Source of the DNA: Rhodoferax lacus | GTDB lineage: Bacteria; Pseudomonadota; Gammaproteobacteria; Burkholderiales; Burkholderiaceae_C | Direction: 5' to 3' | DNA: 64,000 bases | Assembly: GCF_003415675.1 (NCBI RefSeq) | Contig: NZ_QFZK01000001.1 | Coordinates: 1-64,000 of the forward strand | Shown here: piece after piece, positions 16,110-25,605 of the stretch | Layout of the letters: every line of letters starts with the position of its first letter | Numbering within the stretch: the stretch's first letter is position 1 | The notes under the pieces: model-generated | What the model was told of the DNA's origin: nothing | Databases searched by the model: none | Seen by the model: the letters and a program-made list of their open reading frames with translations, nothing else | Program-made: the position numbers and the translations under genes

Positions 16110-17033
16110 CTACAGCTGGGTGCGCAGCGTCCAGATTTCGGGGAACAGCACCACGTCCAGCATCTTGCGCAGGTAGCTCACGCCGCCTGTGCCACCCGAG
16201 CCGCGCTTGAAGCCGATGACGCGCTCCACCGTGGTGACATGGCGGAAGCGCCAGAGGCGAAAAGCGTCCTCCAGGTCGGTGAGCTCTTCGCCGAGTTGGT
16301 ACAGATCCCAGTGCTGTTCGGGATTGCGGTAAACCTGCAGCCAGGCCTGCTCCACGTCAGCACTGGCCGCATAGGGCTGGGTCCAGTCGCGCTGCACATG
16401 GCTTGGGGGCACGGCAATGCCGCGCCGGGCCAGCAGCTTGAGTGCTTCGTCATATAGCGAGGGCGCCTCAAAGGCCGCCGTCACCAGCGCCAGGCGCTCC
16501 GGGCTGTGGGCATGGGGCTGCAGCATGGCCGCGTTTTTGTTGCCCAGCGAGAACTCGATGCAGCGGTACTGGTAGCTCTGGAAGCCGCTGCTGTGGCCCA
16601 GGTAGGGGCGTATGGCCGTGTACTCCGGTGGTGTCATGGTGGCCAGCACGTCCCAGGCGTGCACCAACTGCTCCATGATTTTGCTGACGCGCGCCAGCAT
16701 CTTGAAGGCCGGTGCCATGCGGTCTTCTGCAATGTGCGCAATGGCGGCCTGCAGCTCGTGCAGCATCAGCTTCATCCACAGCTCGCTGGTCTGGTGCTGC
16801 ACGATGAACAGCATCTCGTCATGCGCGGGCGAGAGCGGGTGTTGCGCGCTCAGGACCTGGTCAATGTGCAGGTAGTCGCCATAGCTCATGTCATTGCTGA
16901 AATCGAGCTGCGCCTTTTCTTGCGCGACGATGTCTTCGGGGGACAGGGCCTCACCCTGTGCGTTGTCTGACACGTTGTGTGGAACGGCGCCGGGGCTTGT
17001 ATGCATCGGGCAGCCCGAGTGTGTATTGCTCAT
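16110..17033 (-). CDS. kynA: Tryptophan 2,3-dioxygenase
   Basis: A 307-residue haem dioxygenase that opens the indole ring of L-tryptophan to N-formylkynurenine. Family landmarks are [17 protein letters not shown], the signature [19 protein letters not shown] and [17 protein letters not shown]. It follows kynU with no spacer (TGAATG), so the two are one operon. The middle enzyme, kynurenine formamidase (kynB), which is often in this cluster, is not in the window. Confidence 0.96.
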   Translation of the reverse strand: MSNTHSGCPMHTSPGAVPHNVSDNAQGEALSPEDIVAQEKAQLDFSNDMSYGDYLHIDQVLSAQHPLSPAHDEMLFIVQHQTSELWMKLMLHELQAAIAHIAEDRMAPAFKMLARVSKIMEQLVHAWDVLATMTPPEYTAIRPYLGHSSGFQSYQYRCIEFSLGNKNAAMLQPHAHSPERLALVTAAFEAPSLYDEALKLLARRGIAVPPSHVQRDWTQPYAASADVEQAWLQVYRNPEQHWDLYQLGEELTDLEDAFRLWRFRHVTTVERVIGFKRGSGGTGGVSYLRKMLDVVLFPEIWTLRTQL

Positions 17034-18314
17034 TCAGGTCACCGCATGTTTCTGGTTGAACTCGGGCCTTTGCCACTCAGCGCTTGCCAGCACCAGGCGC
17101 AACTGCTCCACCGCGTTCCACACGTCTTCGAAACCAATGTAGAGCGGGGTAAAGCCAAAGCGCAGGATGTCCTTGTGTACGCCGCCGTCACCGGCGCGGA
17201 AGTCACCAATCACGCCGCGGCCGATCAGGGCCTGCATGATGGCGAAGGCTCCGCTTCCGTGTTCTCGTGTCAAACAGACTTGGGAGCCGCGTTGTGCGTG
17301 TTCGCGCGGTGTGGCCAGCCCCAAGCCATAGCCCTGGCAACGCTCTTCCACCAGCGCGATAAAGAGATCGGTCAGTGCCAGCGATTTGGCACGCAGCGCC
17401 GCCATGCCGCCCAAACTTTCAGCTGCCTCAAAGCCATCCAGCCCGCACGCCAGCAGCGAGAGGCTGACCATGGGCTGGGTGCCGCACAGGTAGCGGGTGA
17501 CACCGGGGGCGGGTTGGTAGTCGGGTGTGAAGGCAAAGGGCGCCGCGTGCCCCCACCAGCCCGAGAGCGGCTGCCAGAAGCGCTCGGCGTGCTGCGGGCT
17601 GACCCACAAGAAGGCCGGGGCACCAGGGCCGCCGTTCAGGTACTTGTAGCCGCAGCCCACAGCAAAGTCGGCACCGGCGCCCTGCAGATCCACTGGCACG
17701 GCGCCTGCGCTGTGGGCCAGGTCCCACACCACCAGGGCACCGGCCGCATGGGCCGCCGCCGTCACGGACGCCATGTCATGCATGGCGCCGGTGCGGTAGT
17801 TCACATGGGTGAGCATCAGGATGGCCAGCGCGCTGTCCAGGGCTGCGGTTATCTCTTCGGGCTCCACCAACTTGAGCGTGAAACCTTGAGCCTTGCACAG
17901 ACCCTCGGCAATGTACAGGTCGGTGGGGAAGTTGCTGCGCTCGCTCATGATCACGCGGCGCGCGGGTGCGTCCTGCTTGGCGATGGCAATGGCCGCCGAC
18001 AGCACCTTGTAGAGGTTGATGGAGGTGGTGTCGGTCACCACCGCCTGGTCGGGCCCGGCCCCAATCAGCGGGGCAATGCGGTTGCCCAGGCGCTGGGGCA
18101 GGGTGAACCAGCCGGCCGTGTTCCAGGACTTGATGAGGTCCTGCCCCCATTCCTGGGTGACCACCTCGGCTGCGCGCGCAGCGGCCGTTTTGGGCATGGC
18201 ACCCAGCGAGTTGCCGTCCAGGTAAATGGTGCCGGGCGGAATGGAAAACAGGTCGCGCAAGGGGCGCAGCGGGTCTGTGGCGTCGCGCGCCTGGCATTCT
18301 TGGAGTGTGGTCAT
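17034..18314 (-). CDS. kynU: Kynureninase
   Basis: A 426-residue PLP enzyme that cleaves kynurenine to anthranilate and alanine. The PLP-binding region [17 protein letters not shown] and the lysine-containing [18 protein letters not shown] are present, as is [16 protein letters not shown] at the N-terminus. It is the first gene of a kynU-kynA operon, a common order in betaproteobacteria. The upstream 195 bases are shared with a divergent START-domain gene; no Lrp-type KynR gene is adjacent. Confidence 0.96.
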   Translation of the reverse strand: MTTLQECQARDATDPLRPLRDLFSIPPGTIYLDGNSLGAMPKTAAARAAEVVTQEWGQDLIKSWNTAGWFTLPQRLGNRIAPLIGAGPDQAVVTDTTSINLYKVLSAAIAIAKQDAPARRVIMSERSNFPTDLYIAEGLCKAQGFTLKLVEPEEITAALDSALAILMLTHVNYRTGAMHDMASVTAAAHAAGALVVWDLAHSAGAVPVDLQGAGADFAVGCGYKYLNGGPGAPAFLWVSPQHAERFWQPLSGWWGHAAPFAFTPDYQPAPGVTRYLCGTQPMVSLSLLACGLDGFEAAESLGGMAALRAKSLALTDLFIALVEERCQGYGLGLATPREHAQRGSQVCLTREHGSGAFAIMQALIGRGVIGDFRAGDGGVHKDILRFGFTPLYIGFEDVWNAVEQLRLVLASAEWQRPEFNQKHAVT

Positions 18315-18509
18315 GGCAGTGTGTTCTCGGTGTCTTGGGCAGGGTGGTCGTGAGGCGCCGCAAAGGTAACACCGGGGAATTGACTGTGGTGTCGGTTAAT
18401 TCCAACAGCAAAAGAAATCATTGCCAACCCATTGTTGCGGCGGCCCATAGCAGCCTGCGCAGGTTCGTACAACAATGCGCTTTTGTGCATTCAGATGGAG
18501 CCAGACACC

Positions 18510-18983
18510 ATGACCACTCTCCAGACTTTCCGGGAAATTGCTGCGGACCCGGCAGCGGTGTTCGCCGCTATAGCAGCGCCGCAGCGGCTTGCACGGTGGT
18601 GGGGCCCTGACGGCTTTCGCAACACTTTTGAGACCTGTGACTTCAAACCCGGCGGTACCTGGCAATTCACCATGCATGGGCCGGACGGCAGCAGCTACCC
18701 CAACCTGTCACGGTTTGCGGAAATCGAGCCGGGGCGCAGGGTGGTGATCGACCATGTGTGCGAGCCGCTGTTTCGGCTGACCGTGGAGCTGGTTCCCATA
18801 GGCACAGGTACGCTGGTGAGATGGACGCAGGTGTTTGACAACCCGGAAGTGGCCGCAGCCGTTCGCCACATAGTGGAGCCATCCAATGAGCAAAATCTGG
18901 CGCGGCTGGCTGCGGAGGTGGCCGCAGGCTACGCGGATTCTGCTGGGCCTTTTTACCTCCGCAGTGCGCTTACAGGTCCGTGA
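18510..18983 (+). CDS. SRPBCC (AHSA1-like) family protein
   Basis: A 157-residue protein with the Bet v 1/START-like AHSA1 pattern: TLQTFREIAADPAAVFAAI, RLARWWGPDGF and FKPGGTWQFTMHGPDG. These proteins form a hydrophobic cavity and bind small ligands or act as stress cofactors. The ATG at 18510 gives the normal family start; another in-frame ATG is at 18495. Its 3' end overlaps the converging YkgJ gene by 14 bases. Confidence 0.82.
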   Translation: MTTLQTFREIAADPAAVFAAIAAPQRLARWWGPDGFRNTFETCDFKPGGTWQFTMHGPDGSSYPNLSRFAEIEPGRRVVIDHVCEPLFRLTVELVPIGTGTLVRWTQVFDNPEVAAAVRHIVEPSNEQNLARLAAEVAAGYADSAGPFYLRSALTGP

Positions 18984-19314
18984 GCTGCGCCATCCCGTGC
19001 CTGCGTCTGGCCTTGTTACAAGCTTCGCTGCCTTCGGCAAATTCCCGGCAGGGCGAGGGGCGCCATTCGTAGATGCCGCAGCCAATCTTGTCACCCAGCT
19101 TGCCGCTGAGCGCGGCGCAGCGCGGCGGCTGGTGGTCGGTGCCGCGCATGCGGGCAATACGGGCGTTGACCTCCACGGCCAGACCACCTGGCACGCTGCC
19201 CCCATGTTCCTGCAGTTCCTCCACCGAGAAGTCCACGCGGAAGCAGGCACAGCAGGCGCCGCAACTGGTGCAGGCGCTCACCGGGAACCCTGCGTGCAGC
19301 GCGCAGCAGTGCAC
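18970..19314 (-). CDS. YkgJ-family cysteine cluster protein
   Basis: A 114-residue protein of the YkgJ/CxxCxxCC family, with CTSCGACCACF near the N-terminus and further cysteines (PPRCAAL, GCGIY, PSPCREF, EACN). Such proteins are thought to bind zinc or iron; no enzymatic role is established. It ends inside the converging START-domain gene, and there are 28 bases between its start and the stop of the following unrelated gene at 19343. Confidence 0.82.
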   Translation of the reverse strand: MHCCALHAGFPVSACTSCGACCACFRVDFSVEELQEHGGSVPGGLAVEVNARIARMRGTDHQPPRCAALSGKLGDKIGCGIYEWRPSPCREFAEGSEACNKARRRHGMAQLTDL

Positions 19315-19342
19315 ATTTGCTTGAACCGGCAGCGCATGGCGT

Positions 19343-19759
19343 TCATACCAGCGCGTGGCACACGGCTTCGATGTTGTTGCCTTCCGGGTCTATGACAAAG
19401 GCGCCGTAGTAGCCGGCGTGGTACTCGGGGCGCAGCCCGGGCTTGCCGTTGTCGCGCCCACCCTGGGCCATGGCCGCTGCATAAAAGGCGTCGACTGCAG
19501 CGCGGTCAGGCGCCGCCCAGCACAGGTGGCAGCCGGTGCTCACCGCATGGCCGCCATAGGGGGAGGGGCCGTCCACAAACCAGCTGTCGATCTTGTGGCC
19601 GCGCGGGTTGGCGGCGTCGGGCGTGCCATAGCCCAGCATGTTGCTGCCGCCGTAGTTGGCTTCCACCAACAGCACATAACCCAAGGGCGCCAGGGCGGCG
19701 CTGTAGAAAGACTTGGTCTTCTCGATATCGCTCACGCGAAAGGTCATGTGGTCGATCAT
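19343..19759 (-). CDS. VOC-family (glyoxalase/dioxygenase-like) protein
   Basis: A 138-residue single-domain vicinal-oxygen-chelate protein. MIDHMTFRVSDIEKTKSFY is the first beta-alpha-beta motif and GAFVIDPEGNNIEAVCH the last strand with the metal-binding Glu. Members include lactoylglutathione lyase-like and resistance proteins; this one cannot be assigned to a substrate. It is transcribed in the same direction as argF with only 19 bases between, so it may be read through from the arginine genes. Confidence 0.85.
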   Translation of the reverse strand: MIDHMTFRVSDIEKTKSFYSAALAPLGYVLLVEANYGGSNMLGYGTPDAANPRGHKIDSWFVDGPSPYGGHAVSTGCHLCWAAPDRAAVDAFYAAAMAQGGRDNGKPGLRPEYHAGYYGAFVIDPEGNNIEAVCHALV

Positions 19760-19778
19760 GGCGCAGCCCTTCGTGAAA

Positions 19779-20750
19779 TTACAGCTTGCCCAGCAGCAGG
19801 TACTCCATGAGCGCCTTCTGCACGTGCATCCTATTTTCGGCCTCGTCCCAGACCACGCTTTGCGGTCCGTCAATGACTTCGGCTTCCACTTCTTCGCCAC
19901 GGTGGGCGGGCAGGCAGTGCATGAAGAGGGCATCGGGGGCGGCCACCGCCATCATCTTGCGGTCCACGCACCAGGCTGCGAAGGCCTTGCGGCGCACTTC
20001 GTTTTCTGCCTCGTAGCCCATGCTGGTCCACACATCGGTGGTAACCAGGTCGGCGCCATTGCAGGCTTCCATGGGGTCGCTATAGGTCTTGTAGCTGCTG
20101 GATCCGACCGAGAGCGGGGCTGCGGCGGTGACCTCGTTGACCTCGTAGCCGCTGGGCGTGCTCACGCGCAGGTGAAAGCCCAAGAGGGCGGCGGCCTGCA
20201 GCCAGGTGTTGGCCATGTTGTTGCCATCACCCACCCAGGCCACCGTCTTGCCCTCGATGGGGCCACGGTGCTCAATGTAGGTGAAGATGTCGGCCAGGAT
20301 CTGGCAGGGGTGGAACTCGTTGGTCAGGCCGTTGATCACCGGTACGCGTGAATGTTCTGCAAAGCGCTCCAGTTTGCTTTGCTCGTAGGTGCGGATCATC
20401 ACGATGTCGGTCATGCGGCTGATGACCTTGGCGCTGTCTTCAATCGGTTCGGAGCGGCCCAACTGGCTGTCGCCGGTGGTGAGGTGCACCACGCTGCCGC
20501 CGAGCTGGTACATGCCGGCCTCGAAGCTCACGCGCGTGCGGGTGGAGGCCTTCTCGAAAATCATGGCCAGGGTGCGGTCCACCAGCGGCTGGTGGCGTAC
20601 AAAGGTCTTGAACTTCTGCTTGATGAAGGCGGCGCGCTGCAGCAGGTAGCCGTATTCCTCGGTGCTGAAATCGCTGAACTGCAGGTAGTGGCGCAAGGGG
20701 GGTGCGCCTTGGGGCAGGGTGCTGGCCACCACTTTTTTGGCTTTGCTCAT
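19779..20750 (-). CDS. argF: Ornithine carbamoyltransferase
   Basis: A 323-residue enzyme that makes citrulline from ornithine and carbamoyl phosphate in arginine synthesis. The carbamoyl-phosphate loop KASTRTRVSFEAG, the HPCQILAD motif, DVWTSMG and the ornithine-binding FMHCLPAHRGEEV are all present. It overlaps argD by four bases (ATGA), showing a coupled argD-argF operon. Confidence 0.96.
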   Translation of the reverse strand: MSKAKKVVASTLPQGAPPLRHYLQFSDFSTEEYGYLLQRAAFIKQKFKTFVRHQPLVDRTLAMIFEKASTRTRVSFEAGMYQLGGSVVHLTTGDSQLGRSEPIEDSAKVISRMTDIVMIRTYEQSKLERFAEHSRVPVINGLTNEFHPCQILADIFTYIEHRGPIEGKTVAWVGDGNNMANTWLQAAALLGFHLRVSTPSGYEVNEVTAAAPLSVGSSSYKTYSDPMEACNGADLVTTDVWTSMGYEAENEVRRKAFAAWCVDRKMMAVAAPDALFMHCLPAHRGEEVEAEVIDGPQSVVWDEAENRMHVQKALMEYLLLGKL

Positions 20751-21967
20751 GCGGCTTCCTTCAACAAGTCAGAGATCAGGGGGCAGAGGATGGCGGCGAT
20801 TTCATCGGCCTCGGCCGTGCTCAGGATAAGGGACGGCACCAGGCGCACCACGCTGTCGGCGGTGACGCTGATCAGCAGGCCCGCATCCACCGCGCGCTGC
20901 ACCAGGGCGCCGCAGGGTTTTGAGAGGTCCACACCCAGCATCAGGCCCTGGCCGCGGATTTCCTTTACGGCACCACTGGCCAGTTCGGCTTCCAGGCCTT
21001 TGGCCAAGGCGGCCTTGAGGTGTGCACCCACGCGGGCGGCGTTTTCCAGCAGGCCCTGTTCTTCCATGATGCGTATGGTTTCCACACCGGCGCGCATGGC
21101 CAGCGGGTTGCCGCCAAAGGTGCTGCCGTGGTTGCCGGGCTGAAATATCGTGGCGGCCCTGGGGCCCACGACCACCGCGCCCACCGGCACGCCCGAGCCC
21201 AGGCCCTTGGCCAGCGGCATCACGTCGGGCTTGATGCCCGCCCACTGGTGGGCAAACCACTTGCCGGTGCGGCCCATGCCGCACTGCACCTCGTCAATCA
21301 TCAGCAGCCAGTCTTGCTCATCGCACAGGGCGCGCACATCGCGCAGGTAATCCATGTGCATGGGGTTGACGCCGCCTTCGCCCTGGATGGCCTCAAAGAA
21401 CACGGCCACCACATTCGGGTTGTTGGCAGTGGCGGCCTTCAGGTCCGCAATGTTGTTGATGGGCACGCGGATAAAGCCTTCCACCAGCGGGCCAAAACCG
21501 GCCTGCACCTTGGGGTTGCCGGTGGCGCTGAGTGTGGCAATTGAGCGGCCATGGAAGGCTTTTTCATAGACCACAATTTCAGGGCGCTCAATGCCCTTGT
21601 CATGGCCGAACTTGCGTGCCAGCTTGAGTGCCGCCTCATTGGCTTCCAGCCCGGTGGAGCAGAAGAACACATTGGTCAGGCCCGAGCGCTCCACCAGCAG
21701 CTTGGCCAGCTCTTCCTGCAGGGGGATGTGGTAATAGTTGGAGGTGTGGATCAGTTTGGTGACCTGGTCCTGCAGGGCGGCTACCAGCTTGGGGTGGTTG
21801 TGGCCCACGGTGTTGACCGCGATGCCGCCCAGCGCGTCCAGGTACTCTCGTCCGTTGGTGTCCCAGACCCGGCAACCCTGGCCATGCGACAAGGCAATGG
21901 GCAGACGGCCGTAGGTGTTCATCACGTGGGGTGAACTGGGCACAGAAGAGACAGGGACGCTGGACAT
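20747..21967 (-). CDS. argD: Acetylornithine aminotransferase
   Basis: A 406-residue class III PLP aminotransferase. Features include NTYGRLPIALSHGQG at the start, FFCSTGLEANEAALKLAR, the Asp of LLMIDEVQCGMGRTGK and the PLP lysine in MPLAKGLGSGVPVGA. It transfers the amino group to N-acetylglutamate semialdehyde in arginine synthesis and may also act in lysine synthesis. I start at the ATG at 21967 (MSSVPVSSVP); longer starts add a non-conserved extension. First gene of argDF, divergent from the DUF3579 gene. Confidence 0.94.
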   Translation of the reverse strand: MSSVPVSSVPSSPHVMNTYGRLPIALSHGQGCRVWDTNGREYLDALGGIAVNTVGHNHPKLVAALQDQVTKLIHTSNYYHIPLQEELAKLLVERSGLTNVFFCSTGLEANEAALKLARKFGHDKGIERPEIVVYEKAFHGRSIATLSATGNPKVQAGFGPLVEGFIRVPINNIADLKAATANNPNVVAVFFEAIQGEGGVNPMHMDYLRDVRALCDEQDWLLMIDEVQCGMGRTGKWFAHQWAGIKPDVMPLAKGLGSGVPVGAVVVGPRAATIFQPGNHGSTFGGNPLAMRAGVETIRIMEEQGLLENAARVGAHLKAALAKGLEAELASGAVKEIRGQGLMLGVDLSKPCGALVQRAVDAGLLISVTADSVVRLVPSLILSTAEADEIAAILCPLISDLLKEAA

Positions 21968-22217
21968 GCATGCACTCCGGATGGATAAAAAAAGAATCGG
22001 CCCAACGCAGAATTGCAGCTTGGGCCGTTGAGCCGTGATTTTAGGCGCATCTGCACGGGGCTTTGTTGGGGCGATTGTGGTGCCGTTTGGGGTGCCCGCA
22101 AGCACCACCACGGTGCCCATTGTTTTGGCAGTCTGTGTCAACTTGAAGACAGGCGAGGAGGTAGAATTCTTGTGCGCTGCAACACTTGCAATCTCCCGCC
22201 CAAGGCGCTGCGCATTT

Positions 22218-22550
22218 ATGACCACTATGGATTCTTCCTCCGCCAAAAAACTCTACATCCTGGGTGTGACCAAGCAGGGCAAGACCTTTCGCCCCAGTGA
22301 TTGGGCAGAGCGTCTGGCGGGTGTGATGAGCCAATTTCGCCCGGGCGGCTCGCGCCCTGGCAGCCACATCGCCTATTCACCCTGGTGTGTGCCAACGTCC
22401 ATAGGCAATGTGAAGTGCGTCATCGTGCACCATGAGCTGCGCGACCACAACGTGATGGCCTGGGACTTCTGTGTGCACTTTGCACAGGACAATGATCTGC
22501 AGGTCAGTGACACGCGCCCGCATCCGCCAGAAAAGCCAACGGCAGCCTAG
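22218..22550 (+). CDS. DUF3579 domain-containing protein
   Basis: A 110-residue protein of the DUF3579 family, which is common in betaproteobacteria and has no known function. The conserved core is KQGKTFRPSDWAERLAGVMS followed by SPWCVPTSIGNVKCVIVH. It is cytoplasmic by appearance. The ATG at 22218 gives the usual family length. It is divergent from argD and ends before a bidirectional terminator shared with rpsT. Confidence 0.82.
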   Translation: MTTMDSSSAKKLYILGVTKQGKTFRPSDWAERLAGVMSQFRPGGSRPGSHIAYSPWCVPTSIGNVKCVIVHHELRDHNVMAWDFCVHFAQDNDLQVSDTRPHPPEKPTAA

Positions 22551-22604
22551 ACACAGCGCTCGGGGTGGCCTGCTGCCTGTGTTCCTGCAAAACCTTTCGC
22601 CCAC

Positions 22605-22631
22605 AAAAAAGCCGTCCTAAGACGGCTTTTT
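22605..22631. terminator. Bidirectional intrinsic terminator
   Basis: A hairpin with stem AAAAAGCCGTC / GACGGCTTTTT and a four-base loop CTAA, flanked by A and T runs on the two sides. It lies between the converging DUF3579 and rpsT genes and can end transcription from both. Confidence 0.85.
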
Positions 22632-22698
22632 AGCTTTGCTGACAGCGCACCCGTTACAAACGGCGGACCTGTGAAGGTCCGGGCGTGTGCCTAAGTGA

Positions 22699-22998
22699 TT
22701 AGGCGGCGAGGGCCAAGGCTTTCACCTTGGTTGCCAGACGGCTCTTGTCGCGAGCGGCCTTGTTCTTGTGGAAGATGCCCTTGTCGGCCACGGTGTCAAC
22801 CACGGCTTGCATCTTGGCAAACAGCTCAGCGGACTTGGTCTTGTCACCAGCCAGAACTGCTTTTTCCACGTTCTTCACCGCAGTGCGGTATTTGGAACGC
22901 AACGAGGTGTTCGCTGCGTTGATTTTGACGTCCTGACGGACGCGCTTGCGGCCCGACGCCAGGCGCGGGTTCTTTTTCTTGGGTTTTCCAGATGCCAT
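22699..22998 (-). CDS. rpsT: 30S ribosomal protein S20
   Basis: A 99-residue, strongly basic protein with the S20 pattern: an N-terminal [36 protein letters not shown] and [19 protein letters not shown]. It binds 16S rRNA in the small subunit. It is divergent from murJ across 72 bases, an arrangement typical of betaproteobacteria. A strong terminator follows at 22605-22631. Confidence 0.97.
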   Translation of the reverse strand: MASGKPKKKNPRLASGRKRVRQDVKINAANTSLRSKYRTAVKNVEKAVLAGDKTKSAELFAKMQAVVDTVADKGIFHKNKAARDKSRLATKVKALALAA

Positions 22999-23070
22999 AA
23001 TATGTGTTCCTTGTGTCGTAGGATGTTGTCAGCAAAGCCCACGATTGTAGCAGCAGCTACACTCGGCCCG

Positions 23071-24636
23071 GTGAGCCTACTCAAATCCGCATCCACAGTC
23101 TCCCTTTTGACCCTCTTGTCGCGCATAACCGGACTGGTGCGCGAGCTGCTGGTGGCCTCCACCTTTGGCGCCAGCGCCATGACCGACGCCTTCAATGTGG
23201 CGTTTCGCATCCCCAACCTGTTCAGGCGCCTTTTTGCCGAAGGTGCCTTCAGCCAGGCCTTTGTGCCGGTGCTGGCGGCCAGCAAGGCCCAGCATGGGGA
23301 CGAGGCCACGCACCAGTTGATTGACCATGTGGCCACGCTGCTGGCCTGGACTCTGCTGGCAACCTGCGTGCTGGGCGTGCTGGCAGCGCCGCTGCTGGTG
23401 TGGGTGATGGCCAGCGGTCTGAAGCAAAACCCGCAGGGCTATGACGCAGCCGTCTTCATGACCCGCTTCATGTTTCCCTACATCGGCTTCATGTCGCTGG
23501 TGGCCCTGGCTGCGGGCGTGCTCAATACATGGAAGCGTTTTGCCGTGTCGGCGGCCACGCCGGTGCTTCTGAACATTGCCATGATCAGCGCGGCCTGGCT
23601 GCTGGCGCCCTGGTTCAAGTCCCAGGGCATAGAGCCTATTTACGCCATGGGCGTGGGCGTTGTGGTGGGCGGCATGCTGCAGCTGGGTGTGCAGATTCCC
23701 GCACTCAAGCGCCTGGGTCTGCTGCCCCATATTGCCCTGAACCGCGAAGGCATACGCGCTGCCATTGCCGACCCCGGCACCCGGCGCATCGGCAAACTGA
23801 TGATGCCCGCGCTGCTGGGCGTGAGCGTGGCGCAGATCTCGCTGCTGATCAACACGCAGATCGCCTCGCACCTGCCCACCGGCAGCGTCAGCTGGCTGAC
23901 CTATGCGGACCGGTTGATGGAGTTCCCCACCGCCATGCTGGGCGTGGCCCTGGGTGTGGTGCTGATGCCCCAGCTGGCAGCGGCCCGTGCGGCGGGTGAC
24001 CCGGCCCGGTACTCGGCCTATCTGGACTGGGGCCTGCGCATCGTGGTGGTGCTGTCGGTGCCGTCTGCCATTGGCCTCTTGCTGTATGCCAAGCCTATCG
24101 TGGCTGTGCTGTACCACAACGGAGCTTTTAGCGCGGCCGATGTGGCCCAGACCACCACAGCCCTGATGGGCTACGCCGCAGGTCTGGTGGGGTTGGTGGC
24201 CATCAAGGTGCTGGCACCCGGCTACTACGCCAACCAGGATATCAAGACGCCGGTGCGCATTGCCGTGCTGATTCTGGTGCTGACACAGCTGATGAACATG
24301 GTGCTGGTGCCGATCTTCCAGGTGGCGGGCCTGTCGCTGTCGATTGGTCTGGCCGCGATGGTGAATGCTGCTTTGTTGTTGACGGGGCTGATCCGGCGCG
24401 GTACCTTCAAGCCAGAGCCGGGTTGGGGCCGCTTTTTGTTGCAGGTGCTGGCCGGCAGTGCCTTGCTGGCGGTGTACTTGCTGTGGGTTTTGCAGTCGTT
24501 TGACTGGATTGCCTTGCAGAGCGAAAGCCTCAAGCGTGTGGGCTTGCTGGCGCTCACACTGGGGGGCGCTGCGCTGGTGTACCTGGGCGCCGTGTGGGCT
24601 GCGGGCCTGAACCCGCGGCAGTTTTTGCGCCGGTAA
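23071..24636 (+). CDS. murJ: Lipid II flippase MurJ
   Basis: A 521-residue polytopic inner-membrane protein (about 14 helices) of the MviN/MurJ family. The N-terminus LLKSASTVSLLTLLSRITGL followed by RELLVASTFGAS, and the amphipathic IPNLFRRLFAEGAFSQAFVP, are diagnostic. It moves lipid II across the membrane for peptidoglycan synthesis. I place the start at a GTG at 23071, because the conserved family N-terminus begins there; the frame is open further upstream but overlaps rpsT. Confidence 0.95.
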   Translation: MSLLKSASTVSLLTLLSRITGLVRELLVASTFGASAMTDAFNVAFRIPNLFRRLFAEGAFSQAFVPVLAASKAQHGDEATHQLIDHVATLLAWTLLATCVLGVLAAPLLVWVMASGLKQNPQGYDAAVFMTRFMFPYIGFMSLVALAAGVLNTWKRFAVSAATPVLLNIAMISAAWLLAPWFKSQGIEPIYAMGVGVVVGGMLQLGVQIPALKRLGLLPHIALNREGIRAAIADPGTRRIGKLMMPALLGVSVAQISLLINTQIASHLPTGSVSWLTYADRLMEFPTAMLGVALGVVLMPQLAAARAAGDPARYSAYLDWGLRIVVVLSVPSAIGLLLYAKPIVAVLYHNGAFSAADVAQTTTALMGYAAGLVGLVAIKVLAPGYYANQDIKTPVRIAVLILVLTQLMNMVLVPIFQVAGLSLSIGLAAMVNAALLLTGLIRRGTFKPEPGWGRFLLQVLAGSALLAVYLLWVLQSFDWIALQSESLKRVGLLALTLGGAALVYLGAVWAAGLNPRQFLRR

Positions 24637-24707
24637 GGGCTTTTGAAGTTGCGACGAAAAAGGCGGTACATGGTTGGGCGAATGGTTGGGCAAACGCGAG
24701 GGCAAAC

Positions 24708-25565
24708 ATGGCTATGAACCTGTCATACGATGTGCCGACACCACTGGATTACTTTGCCTCCCTGGTGCAGAGTGATGGAAACTTTGCTTTGTTCGAGGCC
24801 GCCGTCAGCCTGGGGCAGGACGAATACCCCGAGCTTGATGTGCAGGCCGTGCTGGGCGATGTGGACCGGCTGCTGGAACGCATACGCCGCCGCCTGCCAG
24901 CCGACGCCGGTCCCCTGCAAAAGCTGCGCCTGCTGAACCAGTTCTTCTTCAAGGACCTGGCCTTTGGCGGCAACCTCAACAACTACTACGACCCCGACAA
25001 CAGCTTTGTGCACGCCGTGCTGCGCACGCGCCGCGGCATTCCGATTTCCCTGGCGCTGCTGTGGATGGAGCTGGCGCAGGGCCTGAACCTGTCGGTCAGC
25101 GGCATTGGCTTTCCGGGGCACTTCATGCTCAAGGTCAACCTGCCCATGGGGCAGGCGGTGATTGACCCCATGACGGGCCAGTCGCTCAGCCGCGAAGAAC
25201 TCTCGGAGCGGCTGGAGCCCTACCGCAGGCCCAGCAGCTTGATGGACGATATGGATACGCCCTTGGGCCTGTACCTGCAGAGCGCGCCACCGCGCGACAT
25301 CATCGCGCGCATGCTGCACAACCTGAAGGAAATCTACCGCACCCAGGAAGACTGGCCGCGCATGCTGGCCGTGCAGGAGCGTCTGATCGTGCTGCTGCCC
25401 GAGGCCTGGCCCGAGTACCGCGACCGCGGACTGGCGCACGCCGAGATGGGCAACACCGAGCAGGCGCTGGCCGACCTGGAGTGCTACCTGGTGCACACCG
25501 AAGACCTAGTGGACGTGAACGCGATTGCCGACCGGGTGGATGAGCTACGACGCGAGGGTGATTGA
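24708..25565 (+). CDS. SirB1-family (transglutaminase-like/TPR) protein
   Basis: A 285-residue protein of the SirB1 family. The N-terminal transglutaminase-like core shows LLNQFFFKDLAFGGN, RTRRGIPISLALLWMEL and GIGFPGHFMLKV; the C-terminal part has TPR-like helices (LIVLLPEAWPEYRDRGLAH). The Cys of the catalytic triad is not where enzymatic transglutaminases have it, so the domain is probably structural. The role is unknown. It lies 71 bases after murJ on the same strand. I use the ATG at 24708. Confidence 0.82.
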   Translation: MAMNLSYDVPTPLDYFASLVQSDGNFALFEAAVSLGQDEYPELDVQAVLGDVDRLLERIRRRLPADAGPLQKLRLLNQFFFKDLAFGGNLNNYYDPDNSFVHAVLRTRRGIPISLALLWMELAQGLNLSVSGIGFPGHFMLKVNLPMGQAVIDPMTGQSLSREELSERLEPYRRPSSLMDDMDTPLGLYLQSAPPRDIIARMLHNLKEIYRTQEDWPRMLAVQERLIVLLPEAWPEYRDRGLAHAEMGNTEQALADLECYLVHTEDLVDVNAIADRVDELRREGD

Positions 25566-25605
25566 AACCTCTGTGCGGAAAGGTGGCCTTGCTCCGATTT
25601 GTACT

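Noticed and set aside
18970-18983. Overlap of converging START-domain and YkgJ genes as a regulatory antisense unit
   Set aside because: A 14-base 3' overlap is common in compact genomes and there is no further sign of antisense control.
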